Assembly (NCBI GenBank): GCA_025936195.1
Contig: JAICTW010000027.1
Location: forward strand, 1 to 11,223
Direction of reading: 5' to 3'
DNA from: Flavisolibacter sp.
Lineage (GTDB): Bacteria > Bacteroidota > Bacteroidia > Chitinophagales > Chitinophagaceae
DNA: 11,223 nucleotides
Position 1 is the first letter of the stretch; every line of letters starts with the position of its first letter. Made by a program: the position numbers and the translations under genes. Positions 1-7,505 of the stretch are shown one piece after another. The notes under the pieces were generated by a model. The model worked only from the letters and a program-made list of their open reading frames with translations. It searched no databases and was not told where the DNA came from.

Positions 1-1498
1 CAAATTTGTTATAGCCAGTCATATTTGCAAGCGGAATCATGAAGTCCTCGTTGCTATCGTATTGAATTGTTTCAGGATCGAATTTGTATTGTTGTATGAA
101 GCTGTTTTTGTCAGGAGCAACAAATTCAAGCCAGCCATTGTGGCCCTGGTGAAAGAAAACAATAAAAACATTTTTCCCAGTGGCATTTTCAGTAGCATAG
201 CCCATACCAAGATAGGGCCGATCGTATGTGGCGATATAAGCCGTTTTATAATTTTTCAAATTGCTGTATCGCGGTGCAACTAAAATATTCCACGCTGCAT
301 CGGTCATTGGCCCTGGATCGGCAGGGAATACGGTTCCTTGTTTCGGATAATGTAAAAGCACTTTTATGTTTCCTTTTGTTACTTCCACCCAATCTTCCTG
401 CACTGTGCTCGTCCAGCCATCGTCAAAATTAGTTGTGGTAAAAGCAAAATCTGAATTGTTAGCAGAAGGACTGGCCTGAGTAGTTGTTTGCTTTACCGTT
501 TCCTTTTGTTTTTCTTGTGAGACTAACTGATCGCCTCCCGGCAATTGAATTGGAGTAAATGTGCCCGGCGGGCCATAGCTGTATGTATTCCCATTATTAA
601 ACCTGCCGTCTCTTTCGGTTTGCTTTTCCGTTTGCAGCAGCAGGTTATTATCGGCAATACTAAACTGATACGTTACTATTTCTAAAGGTCGTTTTTGTGT
701 TGATTTAAGTTGATTCCAGTTATCGCCGCCATTTTTTTTGCTCCATGCTTCTATCACACTGGTTTTTGGAGTCAGGGTGATTGCATTTTCGTTGATTTCA
801 AAACTGCCTTTTTCTTTTATTAGATAAGTTTCGGAAGCTTTCTCGTCATAGGTTTTGGCTGCAAAACTGTAGCTGCCATCTGCATTAAATGTATATTGTT
901 GTTTGTTATAACTATAATTGCCGAACCGGTTATTTATCTGGCTTACCGTGTTTGATTTTCCCCACGAGCCAATGATGGGCAGGTTTCCAATATTTTGCTG
1001 TTGCGTGTTTACTTCGGGTTTCTTCAGATCAATACTTCCAACAAAATTTTCTATTGCCTCAAGATAGGCCTGGCTGTTTGTTGTGGCCATAATGCTTGTG
1101 CAACGATCGTAGCCACTGAATGTAGTTAGCAATACCGCCGCCGGTTGATTGTTGAATGTAAATCTCCCCGAAGCCGTTTTTACTTTCCAGCCCTCAGCTT
1201 CCTCTGTTTCGGATGCCTGCATAGTATCGGTAATCCTAAATTGCTTTACTGCCATTTCATTCCATTCGCTTTGCAAATCATCTTCAATGTTTCCTTTGCT
1301 GGCGGTGCTTTTGTATACGCCTATCTGGCACCAGGTTTTGTCTTTCTTATTAACCCTGGTGTACACAATCACATTTTGTTTTTCTTCTCTTGCCCAACCC
1401 TTCAGCGGTGTGTAAGTAATAAGGTCATACGTTTCTTTTTGGGCAGATAAGATTGCCACAGAAGTACTAAAAAGATAAAGCAGAAATATTTTTTTCAT
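1..1498 (-). CDS. Secreted protein of unknown function with a lipocalin-like middle domain (C-terminus outside window)
   Basis: The reading frame is open from ATG at 1498 to the left edge (499 residues, no stop), so the C-terminus is missing. Residues 1-19 form a signal peptide (MKK, then a hydrophobic core ending in LSA before Gln20), so export to the periplasm or beyond is expected. Three regions are visible. Residues 22-158 form an alpha/beta region beginning LITYTPLKGW. Residues 173-295 start IIGSWGK and contain YTFNADGSYSF and GSFEINENAITLTP, the pattern of lipocalin-like beta-barrel domains common in Bacteroidota. After a Gln/Lys/Thr/Ser-rich linker (about 325-349), a third region from residue 350 is rich in Trp, Tyr and Phe. 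I recognise no catalytic motif. The start has no Shine-Dalgarno sequence, as is usual in this phylum. The gene lies about 0.5 kb downstream of the kinase and is separated from it by a terminator. The CDS is certain; the function is unknown and the domain assignment is tentative. Confidence 0.85.
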   Translation of the reverse strand, partial: MKKIFLLYLFSTSVAILSAQKETYDLITYTPLKGWAREEKQNVIVYTRVNKKDKTWCQIGVYKSTASKGNIEDDLQSEWNEMAVKQFRITDTMQASETEEAEGWKVKTASGRFTFNNQPAAVLLTTFSGYDRCTSIMATTNSQAYLEAIENFVGSIDLKKPEVNTQQQNIGNLPIIGSWGKSNTVSQINNRFGNYSYNKQQYTFNADGSYSFAAKTYDEKASETYLIKEKGSFEINENAITLTPKTSVIEAWSKKNGGDNWNQLKSTQKRPLEIVTYQFSIADNNLLLQTEKQTERDGRFNNGNTYSYGPPGTFTPIQLPGGDQLVSQEKQKETVKQTTTQASPSANNSDFAFTTTNFDDGWTSTVQEDWVEVTKGNIKVLLHYPKQGTVFPADPGPMTDAAWNILVAPRYSNLKNYKTAYIATYDRPYLGMGYATENATGKNVFIVFFHQGHNGWLEFVAPDKNSFIQQYKFDPETIQYDSNEDFMIPLANMTGYNKF

Positions 1499-1599
1499 TG
1501 CTATTCTATTTTCTTACTAAAAATATTCCTGCCCACCGTAGTGTTCTATCCTGTAAAACAGGGATTTTATTAAGATCGAAAATAAAGGGAGCAATGCTC

Positions 1600-1615
1600 G
1601 CAGGTTATAACCTGC
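1600..1615. repeat. Perfect 16-bp palindrome
   Basis: The half-site GCAGGTTA is followed directly by its reverse complement TAACCTGC. Outer arms CAATGC (1592-1597) and GCATTG (1614-1619) offer an alternative nested pairing. It lies about 100 bp upstream of the secreted-protein start, so it could be a dimeric regulator's operator or the core of a dispersed repeat. Confidence 0.5.
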
Positions 1616-1694
1616 ATTGACAACAGCGAAATCCCGATTAGCGTTTCTTCAACAGAAAATAGAAGTTTTCACTGCAATTGAAAGCCTTCATCCG

Positions 1695-1716
1695 TTCAAA
1701 GAAAATGTGCTTTGAA
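1695..1716. repeat. Inverted repeat, perfect 7-bp arms
   Basis: TTCAAAG (1695-1701) and CTTTGAA (1710-1716) are exact reverse complements separated by 8 nt. No T-run follows on either side, so it does not look like an intrinsic terminator. Confidence 0.4.
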
Positions 1717-1969
1717 GAATAATTGAAATCAGCAGTGCATCTTGAACAAGCAAGGGCCGTACACGGCTTCCCTCTTTGCTTCACTCAGGATAAATGGTGC
1801 AGCTTTCAGCCAAATGGCAATGCAGACCGGTCCATAAAAATCATCATCTGAATCTTACTCCAAAAATCAATTACCAGCCTTAACAACAATTGCCTTCTCA
1901 ATCAAACCATGTTTTTAACCAACATTATTCTTCTTCAACATCATCCATCCATTCAGCCATTGCCTATCT

Positions 1970-1997
1970 AAAAAAGAAATCCCGCCAGTGGCGGGAT
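1970..1997 (-). terminator. Intrinsic terminator of the histidine kinase gene
   Basis: Read on the minus strand, the stem ATCCCGCC / GGCGGGAT (8 bp, 1979-1997) closes on a 3-nt loop and is followed by TTCTTTTTT (1970-1978). It lies 31 bp past the kinase stop codon. The GC-rich stem and T-tract form a textbook rho-independent terminator, which separates the kinase transcript from the next minus-strand gene. Confidence 0.85.
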
Positions 1998-2027
1998 CCT
2001 CTTTGTATGCAATCGTCAACGAGAGTA

Positions 2028-5000
2028 CTAAAATAATGGAAAATAACAAGAAAAGACAGAACCCTTACCCTGTTCGCTTTCCACGGTAATCATTCCTTCA
2101 TGATTTTCCATGATCTTTTTGCAAATAGCAAGCCCGATACCGGTACCGTCAAATTCATGCCGGCCGTGCAAACGCTGAAATACCTGGAATATCTTTTTGG
2201 CATAACGCTGATCAAAACCAAAACCATTATCGCTAAACGAAACTTTTGCATATTCCTCATAAGGATTGGAGATGCCGATTTCTTCGCCGGAAATAATTTC
2301 TGCAGTGATCTTTATATGCGGAACATTTCCTGGTTTTTGGAATTTAATAGCATTGCTGATCAGGTTTTGAAAGAGATAAAAGATCTGGTTGGAGTTCCCT
2401 TTGATGATGGGTAATTCGTTCGCATGAACACCGGTTTGCGTCTGCAATATTTGTTCAAACATATTATCAAACACCTGACGCAATACTTTGTTCAGATTCA
2501 CCTCCTCTTCCCTTCTTGTATCGGAATGGATTTTTGTGAGTACCAGAATATCATCAATTAACGCTTCCATACGATGCACCGATGTATTCATTTTCTCCAG
2601 CATGCTTTTCCCTTTTTCAGATAGCTGTTCTGCCTCCTGCCCCACCAGCCAGTCCGAAAACGTATGGATCTTTCGCAAAGGTTCTTTCATATCATGCGAA
2701 GCCACAAAAGCAAAGGAAGTGATCTCTTCATTTTTTTGTTCCAGTTCTTCATTCTTTTGCTCTAATGACCGGTTCAATTCATTCAGTTCGGCATTGCGGT
2801 TCACCAGCTCTGAAACATCATGCATGATACTCACAATGGCATAAGTTTCTTTCCTTTCATTTTTCAAGGGAATAAAAAAGCGTTCGTAGTAGTTGTTGGT
2901 GTAGATGCCTCTTTTTGCAGGCAAACTTACATACGAACCTTCCAGCGCATCCAGGTGTGCTTTCAATAATTCTTCATCCTGTTCTACTTTGGGAAACGTA
3001 TCAAATAATTTTTGTCCCAAAACATTTTGTTTTTTTCTTCCGGTCACTTCTTCCGAACGGCGGTTCCATGCAATAACACGAAGCTCTTTATCATAAACAG
3101 CAATGCGATCTATGCTGGCGTCAATAATGGATTCGGCATATTGAGTACGTTGTTTCAATTCTTCACGCAATTGAACTTCTTCCGTTACATTTTGCAGGAT
3201 GCTTAAAATATGTGTCACATTTCCTGATTCATCTCTTTGAAAAGGTTTGGAGCGGTTGCGCACCCAAATGGTTTTACCGTCATTTGTTTTGAGACGGTAT
3301 TCCATGCCAATGGTGATATTGTCTTTTGCTGTTGCTGTTTTTTCGTTATTCTGAAGCAGGTCCAAACGGTCATCGGGATAGATAAGCTTCAAACGTTCTT
3401 CAAATCCCATTTCCAAAAGATCATTACTGGTCATGCCCAGCCATTCTGCCAAACGGTTATTGAGATAAACAGGTTGTTTTTTTCCAACATCGTAAATGGT
3501 AATGGAATCGGGAGATGCGCGGGCTGTTTGTTCCAGCCAGTGCCGGCTTTCTTTTAACTGGTCTTCCGCTTTTTGAATATTGGTGATATCAATATCAACA
3601 CCAATGACCTTTTGTGCTTTTCCGTTTTCGTCAGTTATCACTGATCCTTTAACCTTTAATGTCCGCACATCGCCATTTCTTTTGATCCTTAGGATCTCTT
3701 CAAAGGGATCGTGTTTGATTTGAAGGAGTGCCACGATCTTTTCAGCTATAGGACGATCTTGTTCAATGGCGTGACGCAAATAAATTTGAGGATTTACTTT
3801 CTTTTGCTGCGACAATCCAAATAATCTATACATGCCTTCGCTCCATTTAAAATTTCCGGTTGCTACTTCATAATCCCATGTTCCGGATTGGGCAAGGTAT
3901 TCGGTGTAACGCAAAAGGGTAAGATTTTTTTTCAACTCTTCCTCTATCTTTTTGGCTTCTGTAATATCCACAAAGGTCATGATAAAGCCATCCCCGTTCT
4001 TCACCGCAGATACATCGAACCATGCATCTAAATGTTCATGCTGATAAAGCCGTTCCATCCGAATAGGCACGCCTGTCTCCACTACCTGTACATAGCTATC
4101 AAAAAATACATCCGTAACTCCTGAGAACATTTCCAGCAATCCTTTGCCTAATAACTCCTCAGTGGATATAAGATTGATCTTTTCTGCGGCCTTGTTTCCT
4201 CCTTTGAAAACAAAATCTATGATCTCTCCCTCCTCATTCCGCAATGATTCCATAATTACAATGGCTGCCATGGAGCCATTGAGCATTTGTTTTACCGTTT
4301 CCTGCTCCTTCTGCAGTTCTGTTCTGGCCTCAACGATGTCCTGTATTTCATTGAATAATACAATACATCCTTTTTCAGTTGGCGTGGCACTTAATGAAAT
4401 CCATGTTTTGGATACAGTAGATACATATTCAGATTGAGCGAATTGCTTTTTGTTCAGGGCATTCAGTTGTATGTCGGTCCAGCATTTGCCTTGTTTTGAT
4501 TCGGGAAAGAGCTCCCAAACATTTTTGCCAAGCATTTTCTCTTTGCTCATGCCCAGAAATTCTTCTGCCCTGCGATTGGCATAAACCATATTGCCTTCCC
4601 TGTCCAATTCACAGCAGGCGGTTTCAATAGCATCAAGAATGAGGTAGGTTTTCCTTTGCTCCTGCTGCAGCCGGAACTCCTTGCTCAAATCGTGCACAAT
4701 CCACAATACAGCCGTTACTTCGCCTGCATCATCTTTAACAGGCGTGAGCCAGGTTTCAAAATAGCCATCCTGTTTTTCGGTTGCCGGCTGATGTATGGTT
4801 TCGCCTTTCAATACTTTTCTAAACTCACTATAGTTTGGGTGATTGCGGAAAGCAGGAAAGACTTCAAGAATATTTTTACCCAGCAGTTTTTCTTTAGCAA
4901 TACCGTAATAGTCTTCTGCTTTTTTGTTACAGTACAAATAATTCATGTTGCGGTCCAAAGCCACGATGCGGTCAACAGAAGCTTCCAGCAAACTTTCAAT

Positions 5001-6974
5001 AAAGCTCAAACGTTCATTGAGTTGCTGCTGCATTTCCACCTGCTTTGTTACATCCTGTACTACGTGCAACATTCCAAGCAACTCACCACTTTCGTTTTTT
5101 AACGGATGCAGCCAATAATCGTGCGGCTTTTTTAAATAACCGCTTTCGGATCGAACGGCATTGATTTCCTTTCCGGAGGAAGCTTCTTTTAATTGCTCCA
5201 GGAAATCTTCTTTCTTCAACTCTGGCAATACATCAAATAAATTTTGAAATAAGGCTTGTTCCTTTGCAATACCTGTCTTTTGTTCGGCCCTCGTACTCCA
5301 GTTAATGATCACATGATCGTTGTTGGTGAAAATGATCATTTCCTTTACCGTATCGGCAACCATTTCTGCAAACAATTTGTTTTGCAGGGATTGCTGCTGC
5401 CATTCCATGCGCTGTCCTGCATCCTGTAAAACGGCAACGATCATTTCCTTTGCCAACCGCAGCCTGCGAAAAGAAACAACTGTTTGCTTTATACCGTTTC
5501 GCGTAATGAATTTTACAGGAGCAGGCTCTGTTTCTTCGCCTTTTTGTATCGCTGCTTCTATTCTTTTAAATGTCTTGATATCATCCGGATGGATGGATTC
5601 ATACAGCCGTTTTGATGAAGGCTCCGTTCCGGCTTTATAACTCATCATCCTGCAAAAACCCTCGCTCCATTTGATTGTTCCATCAGGCAGCCAGGTTATG
5701 ATGCTGGCCTCTGCCGTGGTTTCCATCAATTCATTCAATATTTTATTCTGCGCTACAGCTTCATTGAGCTCATGTATTTTTTGTTCGAACTCTTTTTGCA
5801 CGGTAATGTCCTGCAACACGCCAATCATGATTTTTTCCTTGTTGGCATTAATGAAAACTTTCCCGGTTTGTTTGAGATAACGCAATCTTCCATTCGTGCG
5901 AATAATGCGGAATTCTGTTTCAGGAAATACCTGGTCACGATACATGCGCTCATACGCCTCTTCCATTTTCTTACGGTCGTCGGCATGCACCAAATGAAGA
6001 AAGAAATTGTTTACAGGCAAATTGGTTTGTTTGAAACCATAAATACGATAATACGCTTGTGAATAACTTGCCTGCTTTGTAGCCAAATGAATGTGCCAGT
6101 AAGCAGTTGAAGTTTCCTGCTCAAATAATTTTAGTACCTGCCGGTGCAAATGTATATCCGACTGTGCGGACAAAATCCCATCAAGTTGTCTTCGTTCTTC
6201 TGTTACATCCCGTATAATACCACTGCAGATCTGCTCTCCTTTGGAACTGAACATCCATTTGGTGATCTGCTGAATATATTTCAGCTCACCATTGGGTAAA
6301 ACAATCCTGTATTCAATATGCAAAGGCAATTCTTCTTCGTAGGTTTTTTCAAAAGCATTTAAAACTGCCTGCCTGTCGTCGCGGTGAATGAAAGAACTAA
6401 AGCTGTTGAAGTGTGCATTGATGCTTTGCGGCGCCAAACCATAAAGACGAAATACATTATCGGAATACCAGACCTGAGTTAATGTTTTGTTCAGCAACCA
6501 GCAACCAATGCCATGCAGCTGTTCACTAAAGTCAGCAAGTGTTTTGCGGAGTGATAAAAAATCAAGTTCTTTTTTTCTTGCTATTTGCTCCAGGGCTTCC
6601 TGCCAGGGTTCTCTTCCGGGCAGCGGCTCAGGCAATGCTTGATTTTGGTTGCCGATAGAAATTCTTTGCCCTGTTATGGTCTTTACTTCACCGTAAGTAG
6701 TGATGATACGGAAATTGAGCAGGGAAATTCTTCTTTGTTCCATCAGGCTTACTGCAGCCATCAGTTTGGAAAGATCATCGGGATGAACAATACCTTTGGT
6801 TCCTTCAAATTTGTCGGGAAAGAACATCACATCACTGCAATACACAGCAGAACTGTCCATATCCCAATCCCACATTCCGCTCAATTCAATTTTTTGTGAC
6901 CGAATGTATAGGGTCACGGTTTTGGCTATTGGCTCTGCTGCATCGCTGACCACTTTTTTCAACGCTTCTTGCAA
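2028..6974 (-). CDS. Soluble multi-PAS sensor histidine kinase (about 11 PAS domains)
   Basis: This 1648-residue protein has no signal peptide or membrane segment, so it should sense cytosolic signals and autophosphorylate. I count eleven PAS/PAC units, at about residues 30-107, 150-263, 283-396, 413-523, 537-648, 659-770, 778-886, 897-1010, 1022-1139, 1147-1270 and 1280-1392. A Glu/Asn-rich coiled coil (1395-1420) leads into the HisKA H-box with phospho-acceptor His1427 (VASHDMKEP). The ATPase domain is complete: N-box Asn1537/Asn1541, G1 DNGFGF (1582-1587), F-box near 1596, G2 GTGIG (1610-1614) and G3 GKG (1636-1638). There is no receiver domain and no response regulator gene nearby, so it is an orphan hybrid-free kinase whose partner lies elsewhere. 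The start is TTG at 6974: an in-frame TAA lies just upstream and a perfect TAAGGAGG is 7 nt away. The next in-frame Met is residue 34. Ligands cannot be inferred. Confidence 0.95.
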   Translation of the reverse strand: MQEALKKVVSDAAEPIAKTVTLYIRSQKIELSGMWDWDMDSSAVYCSDVMFFPDKFEGTKGIVHPDDLSKLMAAVSLMEQRRISLLNFRIITTYGEVKTITGQRISIGNQNQALPEPLPGREPWQEALEQIARKKELDFLSLRKTLADFSEQLHGIGCWLLNKTLTQVWYSDNVFRLYGLAPQSINAHFNSFSSFIHRDDRQAVLNAFEKTYEEELPLHIEYRIVLPNGELKYIQQITKWMFSSKGEQICSGIIRDVTEERRQLDGILSAQSDIHLHRQVLKLFEQETSTAYWHIHLATKQASYSQAYYRIYGFKQTNLPVNNFFLHLVHADDRKKMEEAYERMYRDQVFPETEFRIIRTNGRLRYLKQTGKVFINANKEKIMIGVLQDITVQKEFEQKIHELNEAVAQNKILNELMETTAEASIITWLPDGTIKWSEGFCRMMSYKAGTEPSSKRLYESIHPDDIKTFKRIEAAIQKGEETEPAPVKFITRNGIKQTVVSFRRLRLAKEMIVAVLQDAGQRMEWQQQSLQNKLFAEMVADTVKEMIIFTNNDHVIINWSTRAEQKTGIAKEQALFQNLFDVLPELKKEDFLEQLKEASSGKEINAVRSESGYLKKPHDYWLHPLKNESGELLGMLHVVQDVTKQVEMQQQLNERLSFIESLLEASVDRIVALDRNMNYLYCNKKAEDYYGIAKEKLLGKNILEVFPAFRNHPNYSEFRKVLKGETIHQPATEKQDGYFETWLTPVKDDAGEVTAVLWIVHDLSKEFRLQQEQRKTYLILDAIETACCELDREGNMVYANRRAEEFLGMSKEKMLGKNVWELFPESKQGKCWTDIQLNALNKKQFAQSEYVSTVSKTWISLSATPTEKGCIVLFNEIQDIVEARTELQKEQETVKQMLNGSMAAIVIMESLRNEEGEIIDFVFKGGNKAAEKINLISTEELLGKGLLEMFSGVTDVFFDSYVQVVETGVPIRMERLYQHEHLDAWFDVSAVKNGDGFIMTFVDITEAKKIEEELKKNLTLLRYTEYLAQSGTWDYEVATGNFKWSEGMYRLFGLSQQKKVNPQIYLRHAIEQDRPIAEKIVALLQIKHDPFEEILRIKRNGDVRTLKVKGSVITDENGKAQKVIGVDIDITNIQKAEDQLKESRHWLEQTARASPDSITIYDVGKKQPVYLNNRLAEWLGMTSNDLLEMGFEERLKLIYPDDRLDLLQNNEKTATAKDNITIGMEYRLKTNDGKTIWVRNRSKPFQRDESGNVTHILSILQNVTEEVQLREELKQRTQYAESIIDASIDRIAVYDKELRVIAWNRRSEEVTGRKKQNVLGQKLFDTFPKVEQDEELLKAHLDALEGSYVSLPAKRGIYTNNYYERFFIPLKNERKETYAIVSIMHDVSELVNRNAELNELNRSLEQKNEELEQKNEEITSFAFVASHDMKEPLRKIHTFSDWLVGQEAEQLSEKGKSMLEKMNTSVHRMEALIDDILVLTKIHSDTRREEEVNLNKVLRQVFDNMFEQILQTQTGVHANELPIIKGNSNQIFYLFQNLISNAIKFQKPGNVPHIKITAEIISGEEIGISNPYEEYAKVSFSDNGFGFDQRYAKKIFQVFQRLHGRHEFDGTGIGLAICKKIMENHEGMITVESEQGKGSVFSCYFPLF

Positions 6975-6981
6975 AATAGCT

Positions 6982-6989
6982 CCTCCTTA
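6982..6989 (-). promoter_or_regulatory. Strong Shine-Dalgarno site that sets a TTG start
   Basis: On the minus strand TAAGGAGG matches the anti-Shine-Dalgarno complement over 8 nt and stands 7 nt before the TTG at 6974-6972. Its TAA is also an in-frame stop, so translation cannot begin further upstream. None of the other six genes in the window has a recognisable Shine-Dalgarno sequence. Confidence 0.8.
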
Positions 6990-7085
6990 GGTTAGTTAAT
7001 TAGGCTGGGAATAATCTTAATGACGTCAATATTAAAGGGTTGGGGATCACCGTAAGGTATGCGGATTGGGCTCTTCAGCAAGATA

Positions 7086-7107
7086 ACCTTGATAATAGTT
7101 TCAAGGT
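7086..7107. repeat. Inverted repeat in the kinase upstream region
   Basis: ACCTTGA (7086-7092) and TCAAGGT (7101-7107) are exact 7-bp arms with an 8-nt AT-rich spacer. The element lies about 110 bp upstream of the kinase start and 130 bp upstream of the divergent small gene. It has the geometry of a dimeric regulator's operator, or of a weak leader hairpin. No T-run follows it. Confidence 0.4.
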
Positions 7108-7235
7108 AAGCATTTTCTTCACATCAGGTTTTAGCTGTGCAAAATTTTCCATAAAGTATTATGTGGATAATTTCCCGCTAAGTGTTTTTCGTTAGTTTGC
7201 TTTCAATAACTTCGTTTCACCTTAATCATTGATCC

Positions 7236-7436
7236 ATGCGAAGAGTGACGCTTTTGTTTCCTGATACAAAGTCCTTATGGGCATTTGCGCAAACCCTGCA
7301 ATCAAATCACCTGCAGATCAACAGCACCGAAAGAAAACTTGCTTTTGATTGTTCCGAATCCGAAATTTCGAAAGCCGTTCTTCAATACAACGCCATCATC
7401 CTCGACGAAACCGAACAACGTAATCCTCGGAAATAA
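7236..7436 (+). CDS. Small protein of unknown function, 66 residues
   Basis: A short plus-strand gene from ATG to TAA, in a stretch where no longer frame competes. The sequence begins MRRVTLLFPDTKSLWAF and has an alternating hydrophobic/polar pattern: beta strand, helix (about 12-22), two strands (about 26-40), helix (about 42-51) and a final strand IILDE. This is consistent with a compact alpha/beta fold of about 60 residues. It has no signal peptide, membrane segment, Cys pair or DNA-binding motif that I can see. I recall similar short proteins in Chitinophagaceae, but I cannot name a family. It diverges from the kinase (261 bp between starts) and converges on msrC (69 bp between stops). 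It has no Shine-Dalgarno sequence. The main alternative is a chance frame, but its protein-like composition makes a real gene more likely. Confidence 0.6.
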   Translation: MRRVTLLFPDTKSLWAFAQTLQSNHLQINSTERKLAFDCSESEISKAVLQYNAIILDETEQRNPRK

Positions 7437-7505
7437 ACTGACGGTATCAATTCTACGATCTTCTAAAAACTCCTGCATTAAAAATCACTCATCAAAATTC
7501 TTCCG

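Larger units (their letters stand above)
1499..1969. other. Long intergenic region with several inverted repeats, no gene seen
   Basis: About 470 bp between the start of the secreted-protein gene and the kinase terminator. No convincing reading frame was found on either strand. It holds a small inverted repeat at 1550-1562 (CCTGT-AAA-ACAGG), a perfect 16-bp palindrome at 1600-1615, perfect 7-bp arms at 1695-1716 and perfect 5-bp arms at 1756-1767. I saw no convincing TTTG/TAnnTTTG promoter for the downstream minus-strand gene. It may be a leader or regulatory region, a small RNA locus, or decayed repeat DNA. Confidence 0.5.

Noticed and set aside
1145..1450. Two overlapping plus-strand frames of 88-101 residues
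   Set aside because: Both are antisense to the N-terminal coding part of the secreted protein on the minus strand, which has a clear signal peptide and an unbroken 499-codon frame.
1756..1767. GCCGT-AC-ACGGC hairpin as a terminator
   Set aside because: The loop is only 2 nt and no T-tract follows on either strand.
4656..5102. 148-residue plus-strand frame, the longest of many inside the kinase
   Set aside because: It is antisense to PAS units 5-7 of the kinase; such frames are frequent opposite long genes and show no domain.
7021..7028. TGACGTCA 8-bp palindrome in the kinase upstream region
   Set aside because: An 8-bp palindrome is expected often by chance, and the resemblance to the eukaryotic CRE site has no meaning in a bacterium.
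7192..7199. TTAGTTTG as a -7 box for the 66-residue gene
   Set aside because: The second base mismatches TAnnTTTG and no TTTG lies at the required 19-21 nt spacing.
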